Of a DNA stretch of 64,000 bases, positions 51,452 to 59,572 are shown one piece after another. Positions within the stretch are counted from its first letter, which is position 1, and every line of letters starts with the position of its first letter. The notes beneath the pieces were generated by a model, which did not search any database, was not told where the DNA came from, and saw nothing but the letters and a program-made list of their open reading frames with translations. This DNA comes from Chromatocurvus halotolerans (lineage in GTDB: Bacteria > Pseudomonadota > Gammaproteobacteria > Pseudomonadales > Halieaceae): positions 1 through 64,000 of the forward strand of contig NZ_SLWX01000015.1 in the NCBI RefSeq assembly GCF_004340525.1, read 5' to 3'. The position numbers were made by a program, and so were the translations under genes.

Positions 51452-52759
51452 TCATTGCGACAGCAGCACGTCGAGCTGCTGCAAAACGTCGGCATCCAGG
51501 GCACCGGCCTCGCGCTGAAGGCTCAACCAGTTGAAGAGATAGCCATACACGGCCTGCCAGTAGTCACGCTGGGCCCGAGTGCGGTTGTGTAGGGCCTCGA
51601 GCACGGCGGCTGACGTGGCGCTTCCCAGGCCACGCGCCTTGCGCATGGCCTCATAGGAGGTGTTGGCGGATTCGACGCTGAGCTTGCTTGCCTCCACGCG
51701 GCGCTTCGCCGCCGTGGTGGTAAGCCAGGCGCTGCGCACGCGTTTGAGCACTTCGCGCCGCACGGCCGTTTCTTCCTCTTGTGCAATGTAGTAATTGGAC
51801 CAGGCCTCGCGCATGCGTCCGCGCGTGGCACCGCCGCGAAACAGCGGTATGCTTACTTCAATGCCAATGTATTCCACTTCACGCGGCGGCGACTGCAGGT
51901 TATCAAAGCCAACGTCGGCTTCCTGGTAACTGAGCACCAGATCTGCGGTTGGCAGGTGTCCACCGCGCTGCTCTTCAACGCTCATGCGCGAGGCCTCTAT
52001 CGCGTCCTGCTTGCTCAGCAGCAGCGCATTATCAGACACCGCACGGGCTTCCCAGGTTTTTATATCGCCCGACAGTGGCGGTAACTCCGCCGATTCCCTC
52101 ACATCTGCGAGCGCCGCTACCCCCGTGCCGGTGAGTGCGGTAATTTCCTCCCGCGCCAGCGCGGCCTCGTTTTCAGCGTCGATCAGTTCTGTGCGCACGG
52201 TGTCGACGCGGGCACGGGTTTCCAGCAGGTCGGTAATGCGGGCAAGCTTGCGCTCGTAAAGCGCAGTTGCCTCTTCAAGCTGCTCTTCAACCAGCGTCTT
52301 TTCGGCCTGCAGCAGCTCGACGTTGCGATCGGCCAGCAACACATTGAGGTAACGTTCAGACACGTCGATGGAGAGCTGACCGAGTGCCTCGAGCAGTTCA
52401 TTCTCCCGCTGATCGACAACGCGACTGGCGCGCCGACTGGCGGAAATGCTTTGCCAGTTGAACAGCATCTGCCGCAGCTGGATATTGCGCCGCTCGCCCG
52501 GGAAATTCTGTCGGGTGCCCTGGGCATCATCAAACGCGACCTGGTTGTCTGTCCACTGGCCGCTGGCAGTGACCTGTGGCAGCAGGCTACCTCGCGCAAT
52601 CTGACTGCCCGCCTCGCCGCCCTCGACGCGCAGGCGCGCAATGTTGATGTTGGGGTCATTTTCCAGCGCCAGTCCGTACACGTCGAGCAGCGTATCCATG
52701 GCGGTGGCGGCAACGCTGGTTTGCAGCGCCAGAAAAAACAGCGCGAGGCGAAGAACCAT
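51452..52759 (-). CDS. TolC-family outer-membrane channel (type I secretion)
   Basis: The 435-residue protein has a signal peptide (LRLALFFLALQTSVAATA) and the two long coiled-coil OEP repeats of TolC-like channels. It shows GLALENDPNINIARLR, VSERYLNVLLADRNVEL and VLKRVRSAWLTTTAAKRRVE. It is the outer-membrane part of the type I system whose other genes lie immediately upstream on the same strand (9-bp gap). Confidence 0.9.
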   Translation of the reverse strand: MVLRLALFFLALQTSVAATAMDTLLDVYGLALENDPNINIARLRVEGGEAGSQIARGSLLPQVTASGQWTDNQVAFDDAQGTRQNFPGERRNIQLRQMLFNWQSISASRRASRVVDQRENELLEALGQLSIDVSERYLNVLLADRNVELLQAEKTLVEEQLEEATALYERKLARITDLLETRARVDTVRTELIDAENEAALAREEITALTGTGVAALADVRESAELPPLSGDIKTWEARAVSDNALLLSKQDAIEASRMSVEEQRGGHLPTADLVLSYQEADVGFDNLQSPPREVEYIGIEVSIPLFRGGATRGRMREAWSNYYIAQEEETAVRREVLKRVRSAWLTTTAAKRRVEASKLSVESANTSYEAMRKARGLGSATSAAVLEALHNRTRAQRDYWQAVYGYLFNWLSLQREAGALDADVLQQLDVLLSQ

Positions 52760-52767
52760 ATGGCGCG

Positions 52768-54114
52768 TCAGTCCTCGTTCAGGGAGCGTGCCAGCATATT
52801 GCTGGCAGGCGTTATCAGGTATTGCAGCAGTGTGCGTTCGCCGGTCTTGATCAGCACTTCGGCGGGCATGCCCGGAAGCAGTTGACCACCGTTCAGGCGC
52901 TCGCTGAGTCCCGCGCGCTCTATGGCGACATCGGCGGCGTAATAGGGATTGCCGGTCTGCTCATCAACAAGGCGGTCTGCGGAGATCTTGACCAGTGTTC
53001 CCTGCACCGTATACGTGTTTTTGAACGCGCTGAAGCGGATTTCCGCCTGTGTGCCAATTTCTACCCGGTCAATGTCTGCCGGCGATACTCTGGCATCCAC
53101 AATCAGCTCATCGTTCTCCGGGACAATTTCCAGAAGCGTGTCGCCGGGTTTCACGACGCCGCCGATGGTATGGGTGTTCATGCCGAAGGCCAGGCCAGAG
53201 ACGGGCGCCCGCAGTATCACGCGGCGTGTGCGATCCTCCAGTGCGATGCGTCGCTGCGTGAGGTCAAAGAGCTTTGCCTGCGTCTCCGAGGCTTCATCGG
53301 CCACGTCTTTCACAAAGGTGCGGTTAAGCTGCAGAATTTCCAGCCGCGCCTCACCGATGCGGACGCGTGAAGCCGCGATGGATGACTCATGATTGGCAAT
53401 TTCGCCAAGGACGGTGGAGCGCGTGCGCTGCAATTCCCGCAGGCGCTGTTTGTCGACAAAGCCCTCTTCCAGCATGGCGGTGAGGTCGACAATTTCCTCG
53501 TCGAGAAGCCTGGCAACGGTGCGCTTGCCCTCGAGCTGCGCCTGCAGCCCTTCAATCTGGGCCTCCAGCTGCTCTATCTGGAGTTCAAACACGTTGATCT
53601 GTCCGAGCCGCTCATCCCGTCGTGCATCGAAAATGCTGCGCTCATTCAGCCTGGCTTCGCGCGCCCGCTCATCGTCGACCTCAAGCTCCAGCGAAAAGGT
53701 AATGTCGTCCACGCCAGCGCGTTCAGCGGCAAGCCGGTCGGAGAGTGCCCGGGCGGCATAATACTGCCCCATCACAATGCCGAGTTCTGCCCGTGACTGC
53801 GTTGCATCAAGCTCCAGTAGCGGCTGTCCTTCCTGGACGCGCTCGCCTTCCTGGACATGAATCTGTTTAACAATGCCGCCCTCAAGGTGCTGCACGGCCT
53901 TGCGATGGCCCTGTACGGCGACAACGCCCGGTGCCAGTGCCGCACTGTCCAGCGGGGCGAGCACGGACCACAGGCCGAAAACGCCGAACACCAGCAGCAC
54001 GATTATTGTGCCAATGCGCCGTGGGCTGGCGTCCGAGGTCTCGGCGACCGGGAGGTTGGCCGGGGCGTCCGTGGTGGTGCTGGGTAACTGCTCTTGCTGT
54101 GTGGGTTCGCTCAT
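52768..54114 (-). CDS. HlyD/PrtE-family membrane fusion protein
   Basis: The 448-residue adaptor has one N-terminal transmembrane helix (IGTIIVLLVFGVFGLWSVLA) and the lipoyl half-motifs (GVVAVQGHRKAVQHLEGGIV, VILRAPVSGLAFGMNTHTIG). A long coiled-coil hairpin lies between them, and a C-terminal beta-barrel ends LPGMPAEVLIKTGERTLLQY. It bridges the ATPase and the outer channel. Confidence 0.93.
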   Translation of the reverse strand: MSEPTQQEQLPSTTTDAPANLPVAETSDASPRRIGTIIVLLVFGVFGLWSVLAPLDSAALAPGVVAVQGHRKAVQHLEGGIVKQIHVQEGERVQEGQPLLELDATQSRAELGIVMGQYYAARALSDRLAAERAGVDDITFSLELEVDDERAREARLNERSIFDARRDERLGQINVFELQIEQLEAQIEGLQAQLEGKRTVARLLDEEIVDLTAMLEEGFVDKQRLRELQRTRSTVLGEIANHESSIAASRVRIGEARLEILQLNRTFVKDVADEASETQAKLFDLTQRRIALEDRTRRVILRAPVSGLAFGMNTHTIGGVVKPGDTLLEIVPENDELIVDARVSPADIDRVEIGTQAEIRFSAFKNTYTVQGTLVKISADRLVDEQTGNPYYAADVAIERAGLSERLNGGQLLPGMPAEVLIKTGERTLLQYLITPASNMLARSLNED

Positions 54115-54118
54115 GCCC

Positions 54119-55876
54119 TTAGCCCTGCCCCGTGGTCGATGGCGGCGCTGTGTTTGCGCCCGGGCGGGGCGCCGGGCTTGCCAGTTTCAGGCCCTCGGTC
54201 TGCCCCTTCAGGCGGGTCAATACCGTATCACGAGGGCCAAAATCGGCGACGCGTCCCTCGCGCATCAGCAGCAGTTTGTCGACCTCACTGAGAATTGCCG
54301 TGCGATGGCTGATAATCAGGAGCGTGCAGCCGCGTTCCTTCAGTTTGCGCAGCGCCTGCTGCAGCGCGGCATTGCCCTGGTCATCAAGGTTGGAGTTGGG
54401 CTCATCCAGAATCACGATGGCGGGCTCGCCATACAGCGCCCGTGCCAGGCCAATGCGCTGGCGCTGGCCACCTGACAGTACGCCGCCACTCTGGCCGATG
54501 ACCGTGTCATAGCCGTTGGGCAACTGCAGAATCATCTCGTGCACACCGGCATCGCGAGCCGCCTGCACAATGCGCTCGGCATCCAGCTCACCAAAGCGGG
54601 CAATGTTCTCGCCCACCGTGCCGTCGAACAGCTCAATGTCCTGGGGCAGATAGCCGATGTGTGGGCCCAGCTGCTCCCGGTTGTAAGACGTGGACTCGGC
54701 CCCATCGATGCGTACGGCCCCGGCAGCGGTTGGCCAGATGCCGATAATGGCGCGGATAAGCGTGGACTTGCCGGCCGCGCTTGGCCCGATGACGCCCACG
54801 GCGTCGCCCGGCGCAATGGCAAACGTGGCTCCCATCACCACTGGCGTACGCGCCCCCGGCGGGACGATGGCGGCACCTTCAGCGCTGATGGCGCCCTCGG
54901 GCGCGGGCAGCGTGAGGCCGGACTCCGTTGCCGGAAATTTGTCGAGAAGCTCATTCAGACGCTGGTACTGGCCGCGGGCGGAGACAAAGCCTTTCCAGGC
55001 ACCGATCATCTGGTCCACCGGCGCCAGCGCCCGACCCAGCAGGATGGCACCCGCAATCATGGTGCCCGGGGAGATTTCCTGCTGCACGGCGAGATAGGCG
55101 CCAAGACCAAGCGCCAGCGACTGCACGGCAAGCCGCAGGGTTTTGGACGCGGCGGTGAAGATGCCGGCGCGGTCGCTGGCCAGCCCCTGGTAATAGACCA
55201 CGCTCTGGTTGCGCTCGGACCAGCGGCTTCTCAGGCGCTCCAGCATGCCCATGGAGGCGATGACTTCGGCGTTGCGCAGGTTGGTGGTGGTGGCGGCCGA
55301 GGTTGTGCTGTGTTCGCGGTTTGCCTCGGACAGCGGTGGCGATGTCAGGCGCTCGTTGGCGATGGCCAGGGTTATCAGCAGCATGGCCGCGACCACGCCG
55401 AGTACGCCAATCAACGGGTGGAACAGGAACATGATCAGCAGATAAACGGGAAGCCAGGGGGCATCAAAAAACGCGTAGGGGCCGTTGCCGCTGAGGAACT
55501 GCCGCAGCCCATTCAGATCCTGCAAAGGCTGCGTGCTGCCGGTTTCTGTGCCGCTCATCAGGGCGCGCTTGAAACACAGATCGTAGAGCCGCGGGCTCAG
55601 GGATGCCTCCAGCCGGGCGCTGACGCGCACCAGAATGCGCGAGCGCACCCACTCCAGCGCGCCCATCGTGCCGAGCAGGAACATGGCGATCAGGGTCAGC
55701 ATCGTGAGGGTGGGCAGGCTGCCGCTCGTGACCACGCGGTCGTATACCTGCAGCATGTAAAACGCGGGCACGAGCATGAGCAGGTTGCTGAACATGCTGA
55801 ACACGCCAACCGCAAAAAAGGAATCGCGGCACTGCTGCAACGCCTTCTGCAGGTCGGTTTTTGGCTTCTCGGTCAA
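54119..55876 (-). CDS. Type I secretion ATPase/permease (PrtD-like)
   Basis: The 585-residue half-transporter has an N-terminal six-helix domain (FFAVGVFSMFSNLLMLVPAF, ALEWVRSRILVRVS) and an ABC domain. The ABC domain has Walker A IGPSAAGKSTLIRAI, signature LSGGQRQRIGLARALYG and Walker B AIVILDEPNSNLDDQG. It lacks the C39 peptidase-like domain of HlyB, which fits the PrtD/AprD group that exports RTX proteases and related proteins. The substrate is not in the window. Confidence 0.93.
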   Translation of the reverse strand: MTEKPKTDLQKALQQCRDSFFAVGVFSMFSNLLMLVPAFYMLQVYDRVVTSGSLPTLTMLTLIAMFLLGTMGALEWVRSRILVRVSARLEASLSPRLYDLCFKRALMSGTETGSTQPLQDLNGLRQFLSGNGPYAFFDAPWLPVYLLIMFLFHPLIGVLGVVAAMLLITLAIANERLTSPPLSEANREHSTTSAATTTNLRNAEVIASMGMLERLRSRWSERNQSVVYYQGLASDRAGIFTAASKTLRLAVQSLALGLGAYLAVQQEISPGTMIAGAILLGRALAPVDQMIGAWKGFVSARGQYQRLNELLDKFPATESGLTLPAPEGAISAEGAAIVPPGARTPVVMGATFAIAPGDAVGVIGPSAAGKSTLIRAIIGIWPTAAGAVRIDGAESTSYNREQLGPHIGYLPQDIELFDGTVGENIARFGELDAERIVQAARDAGVHEMILQLPNGYDTVIGQSGGVLSGGQRQRIGLARALYGEPAIVILDEPNSNLDDQGNAALQQALRKLKERGCTLLIISHRTAILSEVDKLLLMREGRVADFGPRDTVLTRLKGQTEGLKLASPAPRPGANTAPPSTTGQG

Positions 55877-55978
55877 AACGGCCTCGGACTGGCTTTGAAT
55901 GGTGGTGGCACCGGGGACGCAGTGTATCGCGAAGCCAGGTGGGTAAACACCCCCACGCCAGGGGGCGCGCGGCCCGCG

Positions 55979-56755
55979 TCAGGAAAAACTGAGCTCGTCG
56001 TCGCCGTCGCCAAACAGCGATTCGAGGTCGACTTCTGCCGGCTGCGTCCGGGCGGCATGAAAACGCGCGCGGTCTTTGAGGTGCCGGAACTGCTGCCCGG
56101 CCAGCATCTGCGTGTAGGCGAGTGCGAGTGCGCCGCCGTCGCGCAGCGCTGCAAAGGCATCCGCCGGCAGTTGATTCAGCGCGGTCTCATCGACGCGCCA
56201 CAGCCCCTCGAGCATCACCGGGTCGGCGTTTTCATCCGCGGCGACCTTGAGCGGCCAGGGCGCGAGCACGCCAGCGGACGCCAGTGCCGCGGCGGCGGCC
56301 AGTGTGGCTTTCCGGTTGGCGGCGCACTGGGTGAGAAAATCCAGGGTCTCCTGCGCCTTGGCGGTAAGGTTGCCACTGGCATCAAAAAGCGCGGTGCCCT
56401 CATCGGGGCTGCAAAGGTGCGTTTTTTCAATGCAGAACACCTCCTCGCCCTGGCCCTCCGTCGTTGGCAGCAGGCGGAACGGATAACCGCGCAGCGCCGC
56501 GGGCACATACTCGGCCAGCCACTGGCCATCGGTGTTGACGTACAGGTTGCCGGCCCCCGGCAAAGTCAGCAATGCGACCGGCGTCATGACTTCGGCATCG
56601 CGGATGAAGGCCAGTACATAATGCGGCATAAGCCGCGGCAGCTCCGCCATCAGCACCGGGACCACTTTCTGCGCCGCAGCGAAGGCATAATCGCTGCGCG
56701 CCAGGTACGCCGCGTCGGCATGCGCTGATCGGGAAACCGCTGTCCACTCGCTCAT
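55979..56755 (-). CDS. SapC-family protein
   Basis: The 258-residue soluble protein shows the SapC pattern: YAFAAAQKVVPVLMAELPRL, HYVLAFIRDAEVMTPVALLT, GYPFRLLPTT and an acidic tail (DLESLFGDGDDELSF). SapC-like proteins are found beside surface-layer and type I secreted proteins; the molecular role is not established. The start overlaps the methyltransferase stop by 4 bp. Confidence 0.8.
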   Translation of the reverse strand: MSEWTAVSRSAHADAAYLARSDYAFAAAQKVVPVLMAELPRLMPHYVLAFIRDAEVMTPVALLTLPGAGNLYVNTDGQWLAEYVPAALRGYPFRLLPTTEGQGEEVFCIEKTHLCSPDEGTALFDASGNLTAKAQETLDFLTQCAANRKATLAAAAALASAGVLAPWPLKVAADENADPVMLEGLWRVDETALNQLPADAFAALRDGGALALAYTQMLAGQQFRHLKDRARFHAARTQPAEVDLESLFGDGDDELSFS

Positions 56756-58284
56756 ACCGCCACCCCGAGTGCCAGCAGCGCCGGCAGGGCTTTCTCGTCA
56801 AAGGTGAGCGCCTGTGCCTCCAGTTCCGCCAGATTGTCCTGCGCCGATTCAATCGGTGCGCCGTCTCTGACCAGCCGCTGTCCCTGCGCGTTGAGCAGAT
56901 CCCAGGCGTAATGAGCCCAGTCTTTGGGCGTCTGGTAGCCGGCCTCACGAGCCAGCAGGAACAGCTGGGCGAAGCGACCGACGCTCAATCCGCCGCCGGT
57001 GACCGGGCTTGCCAGATGCGCCACGCTGCCAGCGCCGCGTGCCTGCTTCATCAATGCCCGGTTGAGCTTGCCGCAGCTATCTGTCGTGGCACGGGTGTCG
57101 GGCTGCACCAGATGAAGATGCCCCGCGCCCGACAGTATCGTTGCCACCTCCACCAGCTGCGGCAGGTTAAGGCCATGATCCGCCAGTGAGGTTTCCAGCT
57201 CGCCGAGGCGGCGCGGCCGATGATCACCCAGCTGGCGAAGGACGGGGGCGTACACGGATTCCGTGAGCGTTGCCTCGCCGAGGGCTCCATTGACCTTGAG
57301 CGGCACGTCGTCGGCGGGGGTTACCAGCACCACCGACAGGTCACGCAGAGCCTCCAGCCGGGTCAGCGCGTCCAGCTCACGCCTGCCCTTTATCCAGTAG
57401 TCGCGCCGAAACTGCTGATTCACCATGAAATCGCGGGTGCTCTCGCGCAGAAGCGGGTCGGGGATATCCCGCAGCAGTTGCTGCTGATCGTCGGTGAGGT
57501 TGATGCTGTCAACGGTGTCAAGTGGATGGGCGGAGCAGGCGAAGGTGAGCCTGGCCGGTGCCAGCCAGTCGGCCAGCGTGTCGACATGCATCGGCTGCCA
57601 GCTGGCGTTGAAGTATTCGTGGGCCAGGTATTGCCGGTTCTGTTCCCTGAGCTTTTTCAGGCGCTCCGCGATTTGCGGGTTGGCCCGGGCGTAGGCCGGG
57701 TTGGTGTCCATCAGTCGCTCGGCAAAGCCGATGGCATCGCCAATGCGATCCTCGATGTTGCGCCCCGGGGCCGCCAGCGTTTCTGCATGCGCGTGGAGCA
57801 GATGACGCAGGGGCGCGAAGGCGGCCCATCCCGGCTGGGTGTTGTAACTGATGTAAAGCACGCCGCCCACCCGCAGCCGGCGGGCCAGCAAATCCACGAT
57901 GTGTTGACGGTTGGTGTCCGAGATCCAGCTCCAGATGCCATGCAGCGCAATGAAGTCGAACTCGGGCAGGTCATCCCGCTGACAGAATTGCTCGAACGCC
58001 TCGTCATGCAGCGCTGCGGGGCTACCTGCGGCTGCCGCTAGCGATCGGGCGTAGCCGGCCTGTGCCGGGTTGAAGTCTGTGCCGTACCAGCGGGCAGCGC
58101 CGGCGGCTGCGTGTACATTGATGCTGACTCCCTGGCCAAACCCCAGCTCGCAGGCGTTGGTGACTGACGGTGGCACAATTCCCGCTTTCAGCAAGGGCAG
58201 GGCCATGCGCGCAGGATTGAGCTCGGGGTAATAGCCATGGGTATAGGTAATGTCTGCCCGATACCCGGCGGTCCAATCATTCAT
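56752..58284 (-). CDS. SAM-dependent methyltransferase with regulatory domain
   Basis: The 510-residue protein has a class I methyltransferase domain: ACELGFGQGVSINVHAAAG for SAM binding, ARWYGTDFNPAQAGYARSLA, FDFIALHGIWSWISD and GGVLYISYNTQPGWA. A C-terminal half of the PKMT regulatory type follows (DFMVNQQFRRDYWIKGRREL). Related proteins modify cell-surface proteins in some bacteria. Coupling to the SapC gene suggests that it acts on a surface or secreted protein. Confidence 0.83.
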   Translation of the reverse strand: MNDWTAGYRADITYTHGYYPELNPARMALPLLKAGIVPPSVTNACELGFGQGVSINVHAAAGAARWYGTDFNPAQAGYARSLAAAAGSPAALHDEAFEQFCQRDDLPEFDFIALHGIWSWISDTNRQHIVDLLARRLRVGGVLYISYNTQPGWAAFAPLRHLLHAHAETLAAPGRNIEDRIGDAIGFAERLMDTNPAYARANPQIAERLKKLREQNRQYLAHEYFNASWQPMHVDTLADWLAPARLTFACSAHPLDTVDSINLTDDQQQLLRDIPDPLLRESTRDFMVNQQFRRDYWIKGRRELDALTRLEALRDLSVVLVTPADDVPLKVNGALGEATLTESVYAPVLRQLGDHRPRRLGELETSLADHGLNLPQLVEVATILSGAGHLHLVQPDTRATTDSCGKLNRALMKQARGAGSVAHLASPVTGGGLSVGRFAQLFLLAREAGYQTPKDWAHYAWDLLNAQGQRLVRDGAPIESAQDNLAELEAQALTFDEKALPALLALGVAV

Positions 58285-58302
58285 GAATAGGTAACCTTTC
58301 TG

Positions 58303-59331
58303 TCAGTGCGCTGAGTGTTGTTGCCGCGCCGCGTACTCATCCGATGCGCGAAGTTCTGCCTTGATGCCCCGAATATCCAGCTGCCCAGCCAGCAGCCGCG
58401 CATGGTAGTGCTCAAGGCCAGCTGCGTCAGGCGCCCGACTCAGCACCTCACGGTAGGCCGCCTCAATGTCCGCTCGACCCCGCCCGGGGCGCAGTGCGTG
58501 GCGCAGGCGCTGCCACCACCGCGTACCCTCGCCTGTCGCATGACGGTGTTGCGCGGCGGCGGGCACGGGCCAGGCGTGCGAGTCGAGACGCCGGCTCACC
58601 TGCTCTGCCTTTTCACTGGGCACCAGCAGGAAGTCCCAGTAATACGCGTCCACCAACGACAGCCAATCGGCACGGTCGACACAGCGGTGGCCCAGCAGGT
58701 CCATGATGCAGTAGTCCATGGATGCCGCGAGCTCGAACAGGTCTCCCGGCTGGCGCCCGTACACGCTGAAGGAGGGTGAGCCATACTCGACGGCCAGAAG
58801 AGGCCGGAACCGCTGTATAGCGGCGTTGCCCCCCTGCAGAACGTCAATCTCGGCGCCCTCAACGTCAACCTTGATAAAGTGCAGGGCGCTCAGCTGTTCG
58901 TCCGCCACCAGCTGGTCGACGGTGCCGACGTCGACATCGATTTCCCGTATCCTCGCCGAGGATTCATCGTTGTAGTGGCGTCGACGCAGTCCACTCTCTT
59001 CCGGTGCGGCGCTGTTGACGGTAAAGCGTGCCGTGCCGGCCTCCGCCCCCAGTGCACGGGTCACTACCTGTACATCCACGGCATCTCGGTAACGCGTCTG
59101 CAAGTAGCTGGCCTGTTCAGGCTGGGGTTCCACGGCGTAGATACGGGCACAGCGAACGGGGTGCCGAAAGCAGTCGACATGCCTGCCGGTATGGGCGCCA
59201 ACATCAATCACAACGGCGCCGGGCTGAAGAAGCTGGCTGTAGCTTCGCGCCAGCGTGGCTTCCCAATCCCAGTGCTGCGCGTTCGGGGCCTGCTTTTGCA
59301 GCCGTGCCAGGTAATCTGTCGCCGATTCCAA
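58303..59331 (-). CDS. FkbM-family methyltransferase with DUF4214 tail
   Basis: The 342-residue protein has the FkbM methyltransferase fold (VVIDVGAHTGRHVDCFRHPV, RIYAVEPQPEQASYLQTRY, FIKVDVEGAEIDVLQGGNAA). A C-terminal DUF4214 repeat follows (EAAYREVLSRAPDAAGLEHY). FkbM enzymes O-methylate sugars. DUF4214 modules are found in S-layer-like and RTX-type secreted proteins, so an enzyme acting on a glycosylated surface layer is plausible. Confidence 0.85.
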   Translation of the reverse strand: MESATDYLARLQKQAPNAQHWDWEATLARSYSQLLQPGAVVIDVGAHTGRHVDCFRHPVRCARIYAVEPQPEQASYLQTRYRDAVDVQVVTRALGAEAGTARFTVNSAAPEESGLRRRHYNDESSARIREIDVDVGTVDQLVADEQLSALHFIKVDVEGAEIDVLQGGNAAIQRFRPLLAVEYGSPSFSVYGRQPGDLFELAASMDYCIMDLLGHRCVDRADWLSLVDAYYWDFLLVPSEKAEQVSRRLDSHAWPVPAAAQHRHATGEGTRWWQRLRHALRPGRGRADIEAAYREVLSRAPDAAGLEHYHARLLAGQLDIRGIKAELRASDEYAARQQHSAH

Positions 59332-59572
59332 CCGTGTCTCCCTTGAGCATCATGGCACGCCTCTTTGCACAGGGCGTGGGCGCGATCCGCCGGCCACCAA
59401 AACCCCAGATGGTATCGGGACTCTCGCCTTCTTGCGAGCGCCAGTAACAGCCAGTCGTCAGGGCTGCGTGATCTTTATTCCCGTGGCGGCTGCGTCTCTA
59501 GGCATAGTTGAACGCCATGTTACACTGCCGCGCTTTCGCGCAGCTCCAGCAAGGCAGAGCCTCCCCGTAGCC
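59332..59572. promoter_or_regulatory. Divergent region between methyltransferase and glycosyltransferase genes
   Basis: The 241 bp separate the minus-strand FkbM gene from the plus-strand glycan cluster. An open frame runs from 59432 into the glycosyltransferase, but it shows no family similarity before ATG 59573. No consensus promoter is assigned. Confidence 0.35.

Noticed and set aside
54539-56728. Open frame of 729 codons on the plus strand
   Set aside because: It lies antisense to the type I secretion ATPase and SapC genes, has no family similarity and is explained by high G+C codon bias.
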